NCBI GenBank assembly: GCA_934204655.1
Contig: CAKPZJ010000005.1
Coordinates: 57,192 to 121,191 of the forward strand
Direction: 5' to 3'
From: an uncultured Prevotella sp.
GTDB lineage: Bacteria; Bacteroidota; Bacteroidia; Bacteroidales; Bacteroidaceae
Length of the DNA stretch: 64,000 nt
The position numbers and the translations under genes are program-made. The notes beneath the pieces were generated by a model. That model was not told the origin of the DNA and did not search any database. It was given only the letters and a program-made list of their open reading frames with translations. This document shows, one piece after another, positions 18,403-26,998 of this stretch (position 1 is its first letter; each line of letters begins with the position of its first letter).

Positions 18403-19275
18403 TTACTTGCCTACGCTAACCAGCTCTATCTTGAAGATGAGTACAGAGTAAGGCTTGATGGGGCCCTGCTCCTGGTCGCCATAGGCCATGTTCTGCGGAA
18501 TGTAAACCTCCCAAACTGAGCCAGCAGGCATGTGGGTCAGGGCCTCGGTCCATCCCTTGATAACCTGGTTGGCGCGGAACTGTACGGGCTCTCCGCGCTT
18601 GTACGAAGAATCGAATACCTTGCCATCGATGGTCTTGCCCTCGTACTGAACCTTTACCAGGCTGGTATCCTTAGGCATGGGACCATTGCCCTCCTTGATT
18701 ACCTTGTACTGAACGCCGAAGCCGAGCTCCTTAACGCCAGCCTTCTTCTTGTTCAGGGCCAGGAACTTCTCGCCGGCCTCTTTGTTGGGGCCATACTCCT
18801 TCTGCATACGCTCAGAACGTACTGAACTCATCAGACGCTGTACCATCTCCTGAGCCTCGGGCACTGTATAAACGGTCTTCTTGCCTGAAGTGGCGGTGAT
18901 GAAACCGGCCAGGAAGTTCTTCAGAGAAATGGTCTTGGTAGAATCCTCGCCATAGACTTCGTGGTTGATGCCCTTGATCATCTGGTTAGATACCTGCTGA
19001 CCTATCTGGATACCTGCATAGTAAGCAGCCTTGGCCTTGTCGTCGCCAGCGTTGGCTCCGTCGTTCAGGCCGCGGAAGAACTCGTCCATGTAAGTGGTGT
19101 CTATGCCCATGCGGCCCACGAGATACTCCTTCAGGCCCTGCGACTGGAGCATACCCATGGCATAGGCCAGTGTGTCAACCTTGTTTTTCAGACTCGGCTT
19201 AGGTGCCGAGTTGCCGCAGCCTGTGAAGGTGGCGGCCAGGATAGCCAAAATGGCTACAATAGAAAACTTTTTCAT
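18403..19275 (-). CDS. FKBP-type peptidyl-prolyl isomerase, lipoprotein
   Basis: A 290-residue isomerase. The start at 19275 gives MKKFSIVAILAILAATFTGC, a lipoprotein signal with Cys20 as the lipid-modified residue, so the product is membrane-anchored on the periplasmic side or surface. The FKBP_N region (LAYAMGMLQSQGLKEYL) is followed by an FKBP_C domain with VFDSSYKRGEPVQF, VIKGWTEALTHM and IPQNMAYG. An in-frame ATG at 19323 overlaps the upstream stop as TAATG and would add 16 residues before the signal; translational coupling through it is possible, but the lipobox favours 19275. It is the middle gene of three. Confidence 0.9.
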   Translation of the reverse strand: MKKFSIVAILAILAATFTGCGNSAPKPSLKNKVDTLAYAMGMLQSQGLKEYLVGRMGIDTTYMDEFFRGLNDGANAGDDKAKAAYYAGIQIGQQVSNQMIKGINHEVYGEDSTKTISLKNFLAGFITATSGKKTVYTVPEAQEMVQRLMSSVRSERMQKEYGPNKEAGEKFLALNKKKAGVKELGFGVQYKVIKEGNGPMPKDTSLVKVQYEGKTIDGKVFDSSYKRGEPVQFRANQVIKGWTEALTHMPAGSVWEVYIPQNMAYGDQEQGPIKPYSVLIFKIELVSVGK

Positions 19276-19322
19276 TTTTATGGATTTGATTTTTTTGTTG
19301 TTTGCATTGACTATCGGTGCCA

Positions 19323-19928
19323 TTAGAGCACCTCGATGAGTTCTACATCGAACACAAGAGCCGAGTAAGGAGGTATCTGCTGACCGGCACCACGTTCGCC
19401 ATAGCCCAAGTTGTAAGGGATGAAGAAACGATACTTAGCACCCTCGCTCATGAGCTGTACACCCTCTGTCCAGCCTGCTATTACCTGGTTAAGACCGAAC
19501 ACGGCAGGCTCACCACGCTGGATGGAGCTGTCGAAGAGGGTTCCATCGATGAGCATACCCTCGTAGTGGCAACGCACGCGGTCGGTAGCCTTGGGCTGCT
19601 TGCCGTTGCCCTCGCGGAGTACCTGATACTGCAGGCCCGAAGGCAGGATAACCACACCCTCCTTGTCGGCATTGGCCTTGAGATAGGCTTCGCCCTTGGC
19701 CTTGTTGTCCTTGAAACGCTCAGCGGCGGCAGCGCGCTGCTTCTTCTCCTGCTCCTCGAAGAAAGCGCGCACGATGGTCTGCGCCTCGGTCTCAGAGAGT
19801 TTAACATCGCCACCGGCCAGTACGTCCTTGATGGCCTGTGCAAAATCGTCGATATTCAGGTCCTTGGCTCCCATATCGGTGAGCTGACGGCCGATGCCGA
19901 GACCTAAAGCATAGCTTACTTTATCCAT
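19323..19928 (-). CDS. FKBP-type peptidyl-prolyl isomerase, cytoplasmic
   Basis: A 201-residue FklB/FkpA-like isomerase without a signal peptide (starts MDKVSYALGLGIGRQLTDMG). The FKBP_N helical region spans residues about 1-95 and includes a charged EEQEKKQRAAAAE helix. The catalytic domain follows with GLQYQVLREGNG, GTLFDSSIQRGEPAVF, VIAGWTEGVQLM and IPYNLGYGERGAG. It is first of three consecutive FKBP genes and has a good promoter at 19958-19965. The three paralogues probably arose by duplication and were then sent to different compartments. Confidence 0.92.
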   Translation of the reverse strand: MDKVSYALGLGIGRQLTDMGAKDLNIDDFAQAIKDVLAGGDVKLSETEAQTIVRAFFEEQEKKQRAAAAERFKDNKAKGEAYLKANADKEGVVILPSGLQYQVLREGNGKQPKATDRVRCHYEGMLIDGTLFDSSIQRGEPAVFGLNQVIAGWTEGVQLMSEGAKYRFFIPYNLGYGERGAGQQIPPYSALVFDVELIEVL

Positions 19929-19957
19929 TTCTATTTATAATATGTAAAAATTTAGTG

Positions 19958-19965
19958 CAAAGTTA
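19958..19965 (-). promoter_or_regulatory. -7 box of the FKBP cluster
   Basis: On the minus strand this reads TAACTTTG followed by C, an exact TAnnTTTG match about 30 nt before the first FKBP start. Confidence 0.65.
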
Positions 19966-20186
19966 AGAAAAAAAGCATAAGCATCAGCCGAATTACAGGA
20001 AAATATTATAGAAATCGGCTAAATAAACTAAAAAACCATACGCATTATCTCTTACCCAATATGAGTATGCCTTTATTCCATACAATTATGCCTATTACAT
20101 CCGCACGGGCCATTTCTACCTCAACTAAAATACCTGTTAAAACAAATGGAGTTTCAACGATACAAACTGAAAAACCTGTTATTTTT

Positions 20187-20217
20187 TTTGTTCTTTCTTA
20201 CGCATATAGTATCTTTG
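20187..20217 (+). promoter_or_regulatory. Canonical Bacteroidetes promoter of the sirtuin gene
   Basis: TTTG (20187-20190), exactly 19 bp, TATCTTTG (20210-20217) followed by C. It fits the Bacteroides consensus without mismatch and leaves a leader of about 90 nt. The gap 19929-20309 otherwise holds only the divergent FKBP promoter and A+T-rich sequence. Confidence 0.8.
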
Positions 20218-20309
20218 CATAAGATAGGCTGAATTTCGACAATTCTAACAAAATCGGTTGTCTCAGGATTTATCCAATCCTTGCATTACACCTTATAATA
20301 ATAGCTAAT

Positions 20310-21005
20310 ATGAAGAAGATAGTATTCCTTACCGGAGCAGGCATGTCGGTAGAAAGTGGTTTTAAGACCTTCCGCGGGAACGATGGCCTGTGGGAAAATT
20401 ATCCCGTAGAGCAAGTGGCCTCGCACGAGGGGTGGGAGGCCGACCCTACACTGGTAACCAACTTTTATAATAAGTTGCGCCAGCAGCTCTTTGACGCTCA
20501 GCCCAACGAGGGGCACCGCCTCATCAAGAGTCTCGAAGACCGTTATCAGGTAAGCGTTATCACCCAGAACGTAGATAACCTACACGAGCGTGCCGGTTCT
20601 AAGCACGTCATACACCTACACGGCGAACTGACCAAGGTATGTTCGAGTGCAGACCCCTATAACCCGGCCTACATCCAGGAACTGACCCCGGCCAATCCGA
20701 CAGTAGCCCCAGGCACACGTGCCGGAGATGGCAGTCTGCTGCGACCGTTCATTGTTTTCTTTGGCGAGAGCGTCCCCATGATAGAGCCAGCCGCTGAGGA
20801 AGTCAAGACGGCCGACATCCTGGTTATCATAGGTACTTCGCTGCAAGTATATCCCGCTGCCAGCCTGGCCTACTATGCTCCTGCCCATTGCCCCATCTAC
20901 CTGATAGACCCCGGAGCCGTAGATGCCCGCATGAATCGCGTAGTCCATCTGCAATGTGGTGCCACCGAGGGTATGCACCGCCTCATCGACATACTGAAAG
21001 ACTGA
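20310..21005 (+). CDS. cobB: Sirtuin-type NAD-dependent protein deacylase
   Basis: A 231-residue SIR2-family enzyme removing acyl groups from lysine with NAD. NAD-binding GAGMSVESGF and TFRGNDGLW, ITQNVDNLHERAG and the catalytic His104 in HLHGEL are all present. Two departures are visible. The zinc-ribbon cysteines are gone: only Cys111 remains in the region after HLHGEL, with no CxxC pair. Also, the FYNKLRQQL segment carries Leu56 where E. coli CobB has the Arg of its Tyr-Arg desuccinylase pair (FYNARR). Zinc-less sirtuins are known in Bacteroidetes; the acyl preference here is therefore open. It stands alone with its own promoter. Confidence 0.88.
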   Translation: MKKIVFLTGAGMSVESGFKTFRGNDGLWENYPVEQVASHEGWEADPTLVTNFYNKLRQQLFDAQPNEGHRLIKSLEDRYQVSVITQNVDNLHERAGSKHVIHLHGELTKVCSSADPYNPAYIQELTPANPTVAPGTRAGDGSLLRPFIVFFGESVPMIEPAAEEVKTADILVIIGTSLQVYPAASLAYYAPAHCPIYLIDPGAVDARMNRVVHLQCGATEGMHRLIDILKD

Positions 21006-21119
21006 TGAGAAGAGAGCCACAGGCCATCACCATACTCACAACGTTTTGCTACTGGGAACCCAAGGCAAAAAATTATGTGATTTATAGGCTCTTGTGTGGC
21101 TTTTATGGATATTTATTTG

Positions 21120-21127
21120 TACTTTTG
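21120..21127 (+). promoter_or_regulatory. -7 box of argS
   Basis: TACTTTTG followed by C, an exact TAnnTTTG match 40 nt before the argS start. The upstream CTTG is not at the usual spacing. Confidence 0.55.
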
Positions 21128-21167
21128 CAACGTTATTAATTATGTAAATACTATATTTGTCAGCATC

Positions 21168-22985
21168 ATGAAGATAGAAAACCACATAAGCGAGTCAGTT
21201 AAAGAAGCTATTAAGGCTCTTTACGGACAGGAGGTACCAGAGAAGATGATACAGCTACAGAAGACCAAGGCAACCTTTGAGGGGCACCTCACGCTGGTGG
21301 TCTTCCCATTCCTCAAAATGTCTAAGAAGAAACCTGAAGATACTGCGCAGGAGATAGGCGAGTACTTAGCACAGCATTGCGAGGATGTAGCACGGTTTAA
21401 TGTGGTGAAAGGTTTCCTCAACTTAGTGGTGGCTCCCAAAGCCTGGGTGGCTCTGCTCAATGAAATCAATGCCGATGCTCATTTCGGAGAGAAGCCGGTA
21501 ACCGACGCGTCGCCCTTAGTGATGATAGAGTACTCTTCGCCCAACACCAACAAGCCTCTGCACTTAGGCCATGTACGCAACAACCTGTTGGGATGGTCAT
21601 TGGCACAGATTATGGAGGCCAACGGCAACAAGGTGGTGAAGACCAATATCGTCAACGACCGTGGTATTCACATCTGTAAGAGTATGCTTGCGTGGCTCAA
21701 ATGGGGCAACGGTGAGACCCCTGAGAGCAGCGGTAAAAAGGGCGACCACCTGATAGGCGATTACTATGTGGCTTTCGACAAGCATTACCGTGAGGAGATA
21801 GCCAACCTGAAAGCCCTGTACATGGCTGATGGCATGGACGACGAGGCTGCCACCGATAAGGCTAAGGCCGAGGCTCCGCTCATCAAGGAAGCACACGCTA
21901 TGCTCGTGAAATGGGAGCAAGGCGACCCCGAGGTACGGGCGCTGTGGCAGAAGATGAACGCTTGGGTCTACGCAGGATTTGACGAGACTTACAAGGCGCT
22001 TGGCGTTAGCTTCGACAAGATATACTATGAGTCCAACACGTACTTAGAGGGCAAGAAAAAGGTCGAGGAGGGCTTGGCCAAAGGTCTCTTCTTCCGCAAG
22101 CCTGACAACAGCGTGTGGGCCGATTTGACCCAGGACGGCCTTGATCAGAAGTTGCTGCTACGTTCAGACGGTACCAGCGTGTACATGACGCAGGACATAG
22201 GTACCGCCGAGATGCGTTTCAACGACTACCCCATCGACAAGATGATTTACGTAGTGGGCAACGAGCAGAACTATCACTTCCAGGTGCTCTCTATCTTACT
22301 CGACCGCTTAGGTTTTAAGTGGGGAAAAGACTTGGTACACTTCTCTTATGGCATGGTAGAGCTGCCCAACGGCAAGATGAAGAGCCGCGAGGGAACTGTG
22401 GTTGATGCCGATGATTTGATAGCCGAGATGATAAAGGATGCCCGACAGACCAGCGACGAGTTAGGAAAGTTCAAGGACATAAGCGAAGACGAGCGCCTGG
22501 AGATTGCCCGCATCGTAGGTCTGGGCGCACTCAAGTATTTCATCCTCAAGGTAGACGCTCGCAAGAATATGCTCTTCAACCCCGAGGAGAGCATCGACTT
22601 CAACGGCAACACCGGCCCATTCATCCAGTACACCTATGCCCGCATACGCAGCATCATGCGCAAAGCCGGCGCTGAGGGCATCGTTCTCCCCAAGACCCTG
22701 GGCAGTCAGGCTGTGCTCAATGACAAAGAGATAGCTTTGATACAGAAGATGAATGACTATGGGGTGGCCGTGGCCGACGCTGGCACCAACTACAACCCGG
22801 CCGGAATAGCCAACTACTGCTATGAGCTGACCAAGGAGTTCAACCAGTTCTACCACGACTACAGCATCCTCAATGCCGATACGTCCGAGCTGAAGACTTC
22901 CCGTCTGATGCTGGCCGCCAATGTAGCCAAGATACTGCGCAACGGCATGGCCCTGTTAGGCATCGAGGTGCCCGAACGTATGTAA
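21168..22985 (+). CDS. argS: Arginyl-tRNA synthetase
   Basis: Charges tRNA-Arg in the cytoplasm. 605 residues with the start at 21168 (MKIENHISESVKEAIKALYG); an in-frame ATG 24 codons earlier adds a hydrophobic stretch not found in the family and would start before the transcript. Class I features: the N-terminal additional domain, the HIGH motif as PLHLGHVRNN, a KMSKS-like loop KMKSREGTVV near residue 403, and the helical anticodon-binding domain ending LLGIEVPERM. It is followed 13 bp later by an RNase H gene and then pyrE, suggesting a shared transcript. Confidence 0.97.
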   Translation: MKIENHISESVKEAIKALYGQEVPEKMIQLQKTKATFEGHLTLVVFPFLKMSKKKPEDTAQEIGEYLAQHCEDVARFNVVKGFLNLVVAPKAWVALLNEINADAHFGEKPVTDASPLVMIEYSSPNTNKPLHLGHVRNNLLGWSLAQIMEANGNKVVKTNIVNDRGIHICKSMLAWLKWGNGETPESSGKKGDHLIGDYYVAFDKHYREEIANLKALYMADGMDDEAATDKAKAEAPLIKEAHAMLVKWEQGDPEVRALWQKMNAWVYAGFDETYKALGVSFDKIYYESNTYLEGKKKVEEGLAKGLFFRKPDNSVWADLTQDGLDQKLLLRSDGTSVYMTQDIGTAEMRFNDYPIDKMIYVVGNEQNYHFQVLSILLDRLGFKWGKDLVHFSYGMVELPNGKMKSREGTVVDADDLIAEMIKDARQTSDELGKFKDISEDERLEIARIVGLGALKYFILKVDARKNMLFNPEESIDFNGNTGPFIQYTYARIRSIMRKAGAEGIVLPKTLGSQAVLNDKEIALIQKMNDYGVAVADAGTNYNPAGIANYCYELTKEFNQFYHDYSILNADTSELKTSRLMLAANVAKILRNGMALLGIEVPERM

Positions 22986-22998
22986 CCCACCCGTAGGC

Positions 22999-23469
22999 AT
23001 GAAGAGGGGAATAACCAATCCACCCGACTGGCGCAAGGACACCATCCTGCCACTTCCCGCAGAGGTCAAGGCCAACGCGTGGGCCGTAGATGCCGCCTGC
23101 TCGGGCAACCCTGGGCCTATGGAGTACCAGGCCATCGACCTGGCCACGGGTGCCCAGGTTTTCCACTTCGGTCCCATGCACGGCACCAATAACATTGGCG
23201 AGTTCTTAGCCATCGTGCATGCCTTGGCGCTCATGGAGCAGCAGGGCATCAGGGACAAGGCGATATACAGCGACTCGTACAACGCCATCCTGTGGGTTCG
23301 CAAGAAACAATGTAAGACCAAGCTGGCACGCAATGCTCAGACAGAGCCGCTGTACCAGATAATAGAGCGGGCCGAGCGATGGCTGCGCACTCACGCCGTG
23401 CGAGTGCCTATCATACAGTGGGAGACGCGCCAGTGGGGCAACATACCAGCCGACTTCGGGCGCAAATAG
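22999..23469 (+). CDS. rnhA: Ribonuclease H-like protein
   Basis: A 156-residue RNase HI-type nuclease that would cut RNA in RNA-DNA hybrids. The four acidic active-site positions can be placed: Asp31 in VDAACSGNPGP, Glu68 in NNIGEFLA, Asp92 in YSDSYNAI and Asp152 in PADFGRK. Compared with E. coli RNase HI the basic protrusion is short, and the final motif is ADFG rather than the usual NxxAD. It lacks the N-terminal caulimovirus-type hybrid-binding domain often fused in Bacteroidetes. It begins 13 bp after argS, so it is probably translated from the same message. Confidence 0.88.
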   Translation: MKRGITNPPDWRKDTILPLPAEVKANAWAVDAACSGNPGPMEYQAIDLATGAQVFHFGPMHGTNNIGEFLAIVHALALMEQQGIRDKAIYSDSYNAILWVRKKQCKTKLARNAQTEPLYQIIERAERWLRTHAVRVPIIQWETRQWGNIPADFGRK

Positions 23470-23508
23470 ATATTCTGTATATTATTGAGTGAACATTATT
23501 ATACGACT

Positions 23509-24141
23509 ATGGATAAGATAAAGACGGACTTCGCGTCCAAACTGCTGGAGATTAAGGCTATCAAGTTGCAGCCCCAGAATCCTTTCACATGGGCTTCTGG
23601 CTGGAAATCTCCTTTCTATTGTGACAACCGCAAGACTCTTTCATTCCCTGAAGTGCGTAGTTACGTCAAGTTGGAACTGGTACATACCATCCTGGCAAAC
23701 TTTCCCGAAGCTACAGCCGTAGCAGGCGTAGCCACCGGAGCCATCGCCCAGGGTGCCTTAGTGGCCGATGAGCTCAACCTGCCCTTCTGCTACGTTCGCT
23801 CTAAGCCCAAGGACCATGGTATGGGTAACCTGATAGAGGGCGAACTGCCCGTGGGCTCTAAGGTAGTGGTGGTCGAAGACCTCATCTCTACCGGTGGCAG
23901 CTCGCTCAAGGCTGTCGAGGCACTACGCCAGGCCGGCTTCGAGGTGGTGGGCATGGTGGCCTCATACACCTACGGGTTCCCCGTGGCCGAGGAGGCTTTC
24001 GCTAAGGCTCAGGTGCGCCTCATCACACTTACCGACTATGAGCATGTCGTAGAGCGTGCCCTTGCTACGGGTTATATCCAGGAGTCCGATGTCGACCTAC
24101 TGCATCGCTGGCGCAAGGACCCTGCCCATTATCAGGTATAA
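23509..24141 (+). CDS. pyrE: Orotate phosphoribosyltransferase
   Basis: Makes orotidine monophosphate from orotate and PRPP in pyrimidine synthesis. 210 residues from the ATG at 23509 (MDKIKTDFASKLLEIKAIKL); a TTG-initiated extension of 8 codons exists but is not needed. The PRPP-binding signature reads VVVEDLISTGGSS, preceded by the flexible loop SKPKDHGMGNLIEG. FTWASGWKSPFYCDNRK is the orotate-binding region. It lies 39 bp after rnhA and 29 bp before the SRPBCC gene, within a run of co-directional genes leading to argH. Confidence 0.96.
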   Translation: MDKIKTDFASKLLEIKAIKLQPQNPFTWASGWKSPFYCDNRKTLSFPEVRSYVKLELVHTILANFPEATAVAGVATGAIAQGALVADELNLPFCYVRSKPKDHGMGNLIEGELPVGSKVVVVEDLISTGGSSLKAVEALRQAGFEVVGMVASYTYGFPVAEEAFAKAQVRLITLTDYEHVVERALATGYIQESDVDLLHRWRKDPAHYQV

Positions 24142-24170
24142 ACACATGCCACTATAAACCGAAAACCAAC

Positions 24171-24584
24171 ATGAGTACTTTTGAGAGTAGCGTCCGCGAG
24201 ATAGCCCACGCTCAGCAGTCTGTGTACAACACTCTGAGCGACCTTTCTAACCTGGAACGGTTGCGCGACCGCATCCCCCAGGACAAAATCAACGACTTCT
24301 CGTTCGATGCCGACCACATCAGCTTTCAGGCTCCGATGGTAGGCACCATACGCGTGGCCATCGTAGATCGCGAAGAGCCCAAGACTATCAAGTTCGAGAC
24401 CGAGCAGAGTCCCATTCCTTTCCACTTCTGGATACAGCTGTTGCCCCTTACCGACACCAGTTGCAAGATGAAGCTCACCCTCAAGGCCGACATCAACCCC
24501 TTCATCAAGGGCATGGTACAGAAGCCGCTGCAGGAGGGCATCGACAAGATAGCCGATGTGCTGCAGATGATAAACTATGACTAA
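24171..24584 (+). CDS. SRPBCC (START-like) domain protein
   Basis: A 137-residue single-domain protein with the polyketide cyclase/START helix-grip pattern: a first strand (SSVREIAHAQQSVYNTLSDL) followed by a helix, alternating strands (VGTIRVAIVDREEPKTIKF, FHFWIQLLPL) and a long C-terminal helix (MVQKPLQEGIDKIADVLQ). The fold binds hydrophobic ligands; the ligand is unknown. Its position between pyrE and argH is, to my knowledge, common in Bacteroidales, pointing to a housekeeping rather than accessory role. No membrane segment or signal peptide. Confidence 0.8.
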   Translation: MSTFESSVREIAHAQQSVYNTLSDLSNLERLRDRIPQDKINDFSFDADHISFQAPMVGTIRVAIVDREEPKTIKFETEQSPIPFHFWIQLLPLTDTSCKMKLTLKADINPFIKGMVQKPLQEGIDKIADVLQMINYD

Positions 24585-24593
24585 GTAAAAGAC

Positions 24594-25928
24594 ATGAACA
24601 AACTCTGGGAAAAAGATTTTGAGGTTAACAAGGAGATAGAGCGCTTCACCGTGGGCCGCGACCGCGAGCTGGATCTCTACCTTGCCAAGTACGATGTACT
24701 GGGCTCGATGGCCCACATCACCATGTTACAGTCCATCGGCCTGCTGGAGCGCGACGAGCTTGCCCAGCTGCTTGCCGAGCTGAAACATATCTACCGTATA
24801 GCCGACGAGGGGCAATTTGTCATCGAGGATGGCGTCGAGGATGTACACTCGCAGGTAGAGCTGATGCTCACCCGTAAGTTGGGAGACATGGGCAAGAAGA
24901 TACACTCGGGCCGCTCGCGCAACGACCAGGTTCTGGTAGACCTCAAGCTCTACACCCGCCACGAGCTCATGGACGTGGTACAGCTCACACACAGTCTTTT
25001 CGACGAACTCATCGGCAAGAGCCGCCAGTATAGCCATGTCCTCATGCCTGGCTACACCCATCTGCAGATAGCCATGCCGTCGAGTTTCGGCCTGTGGTTT
25101 GGAGCCTATGCCGAGTCGCTGGCCGACGATATGCTGTTCCTCCAGGCGGCTTACCGCATGACTAACCGCAACCCGCTCGGGTCGGCAGCCGGCTATGGGT
25201 CATCGTTCCCGCTCAACCGCACCATGACTACCCAGCTGTTAGGGTTCGACTCGATGGACTACAACGTGGTCTACGCGCAGATGGGACGTGGCAAGATGGA
25301 GCGCAATGTGGCCTTTGCCCTGGCCACGGTGGCTGGCACGGTGGCCAAGATGGCCTTTGATGCCTGTATGTTCAACTGCCAGAACTTCAACTTCGTCAAA
25401 CTGCCCAAGGAGTGTACCACCGGCTCCAGCATCATGCCTCACAAGAAGAACCCCGACGTGTTCGAGCTCATTCGTGCCAAGTGTAATAAGATACAGAGTC
25501 TGCCTCAGCAGATTATGATGATAATGAACAATCTGCCCGTAGGCTACTTCCGCGACCTGCAGATTATCAAGGAGGTCTTCCTGCCTGCCTTTGACGAACT
25601 CAAGGACTGCTTACAGATGGCCGCCTATATTATTAACCGCATGGAGGTCAACGAGCACATCCTGGACAACGCCATGTACGACCCTATATTCTCGGTCGAG
25701 GAGGTCAACCGACTGGCTGCCGCTGGCATGCCGTTCCGCGATGCTTATAAGAAAGTGGGCTTAGAGATTGAGGCTGGCACTTTCCATGCCGACCGCAACA
25801 TCCACCATACCCACGAGGGCTCTATGGGCAACCTGTGCAACGACCAGATTGCCCACCTGATGGAACACACGCTCAGCGAGTTTCACTTCGAGCGCGTGAT
25901 AGAAGCCGAAAAACGCCTGCTGTCATGA
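24594..25928 (+). CDS. argH: Argininosuccinate lyase
   Basis: Splits argininosuccinate into arginine and fumarate, the last step of arginine synthesis. 444 residues, close to the usual 450-470. Family signatures: DVHSQVELML, HSGRSRNDQVLVDLKLY, MPGYTHLQIAMPSSFG and the mobile signature loop GSSIMPHKKNPDVFELIRAKC with the catalytic serine. It starts 9 bp after the SRPBCC gene and overlaps the next gene by an ATGA, so it belongs to the argS-rnhA-pyrE run. Together argS and argH tie this operon to arginine supply and use. Confidence 0.97.
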   Translation: MNKLWEKDFEVNKEIERFTVGRDRELDLYLAKYDVLGSMAHITMLQSIGLLERDELAQLLAELKHIYRIADEGQFVIEDGVEDVHSQVELMLTRKLGDMGKKIHSGRSRNDQVLVDLKLYTRHELMDVVQLTHSLFDELIGKSRQYSHVLMPGYTHLQIAMPSSFGLWFGAYAESLADDMLFLQAAYRMTNRNPLGSAAGYGSSFPLNRTMTTQLLGFDSMDYNVVYAQMGRGKMERNVAFALATVAGTVAKMAFDACMFNCQNFNFVKLPKECTTGSSIMPHKKNPDVFELIRAKCNKIQSLPQQIMMIMNNLPVGYFRDLQIIKEVFLPAFDELKDCLQMAAYIINRMEVNEHILDNAMYDPIFSVEEVNRLAAAGMPFRDAYKKVGLEIEAGTFHADRNIHHTHEGSMGNLCNDQIAHLMEHTLSEFHFERVIEAEKRLLS

Positions 25929-26503
25929 CTTGCCGACTCGTTCTTACAGCCATTGCCGTTCTCGGCCTGCTCGCCTCGTGCGACAAGGCCGAGAACCGGT
26001 ATAGCAACTACCACTGCAACCTCACCATCGACAACAGCCAGCACCTGGATGCCACCCTTGCCTCGGCTATGGACCCTAACGCGTCTGGTACATTCTGTCT
26101 TATAGGCTATACCATCCATGGCGGTGCCACCCACTTTACATTTGCCAACAACCGGGGCAACCACTCGGAGAGTATCTTCAATGCCATCGACGACCGTCTG
26201 AAAAGTCAGGAGCACTTAGGGCTCAACGGCCGCATCATCGTGGGCTACGGCAATATGGACAACCCACCCACATTCTACGCCTACGATGGCGAGTGCCCCA
26301 ACTGCTTCGACCCCAACGCCCTGCCCCTGCGCAGCTATCCCCTCAGTCTTGATGGCCAGGGCATCGGCATCGCCACCTGCGCCAAGTGTCATCGCCAGTA
26401 CCGCCTCAACCAGGAGGGCATCGTCGACAACAACACCGGCAAGCCCCTCATCCAGTACCGAGCCACCAGCACTGGTGCCCACGGTCGCCTGCAGGTATAT
26501 TAG
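25925..26503 (+). CDS. Lipoprotein with Rieske-like, cysteine-rich C-terminal domain
   Basis: A 192-residue lipoprotein beginning in an ATGA overlap with argH. The signal MTCRLVLTAIAVLGLLASC gives a lipobox LASC with Cys19 lipidated. The C-terminal half follows the order of a Rieske domain: FYAYDGECPNCF (Cys124, Cys127), a spacer of about 24 residues, then ATCAKCHRQYRLNQEG (Cys152, Cys155, His156) and a closing PLIQYRA strand. The usual Rieske ligands are CxH and CxxH; here both pairs are CxxC. That suggests a rubredoxin- or zinc-ribbon-like metal site, or a degenerate cluster, in a Rieske fold. Function unknown. Confidence 0.7.
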   Translation: MTCRLVLTAIAVLGLLASCDKAENRYSNYHCNLTIDNSQHLDATLASAMDPNASGTFCLIGYTIHGGATHFTFANNRGNHSESIFNAIDDRLKSQEHLGLNGRIIVGYGNMDNPPTFYAYDGECPNCFDPNALPLRSYPLSLDGQGIGIATCAKCHRQYRLNQEGIVDNNTGKPLIQYRATSTGAHGRLQVY

Positions 26504-26648
26504 CAGTTTCCCGTTCAAGACAAGCGTTTTTAGCGACCATCACAAGACAGCCAAAAGCATCACAACCAAGTCAAGCTACCGCCCTTCCAAATACCGCTTA
26601 ATCCACGACAACCAGTCCCCTTTCTCGCAAAGAAAAGGGAACGGCCCG

Positions 26649-26861
26649 TCATATCTCGGCGATACGCCTGTCAAAGTCAGTGGTACTTCCCTCCTCGCCA
26701 AACAACTTTACCATCAAACGACTACGTATATTGGCTATGTTAGACCGACTTGTCGCTAACAGCGCCGCCATCTCCGTAGGAATAAATCCCAAACGGGTAA
26801 GCACGCAAAGGCGATATTCTTTACAGCTAATATACGATTCCACTCCGATTAGCCTCTCCAA
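26649..26861 (-). pseudogene. Remnant of a helix-turn-helix regulator (C-terminal domain only)
   Basis: Seventy codons read CKEYRLCVLTRLGFIPTEMA, then ALLATSRSNIANIRSRLMVK and end DFDRRIAEI. This is the pattern of the C-terminal DNA-binding domain of Bacteroidetes TPR/sensor-type regulators. Only a TTG is available as a start; an in-frame TAA lies three codons before it, and no upstream sensory or TPR part remains. I read it as the tail of a decayed regulator gene, left between the argS-argH run and the outer membrane gene at 26999. The rest of 26504-26998 shows only a C8 run and the ribosome-binding region of the next gene. Confidence 0.65.
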
Positions 26862-26998
26862 GAATTACGCGAACGTTAAATAACAAAAAAAGCAAGCTTT
26901 ACCCCCCCCATTCTGTTAATTTTTACGAAACAGGAGGGGCGACTGTTGATTTTTTAGATATATTTACAGCACCTAACGCAAAAAGGAAGGAGACTACT

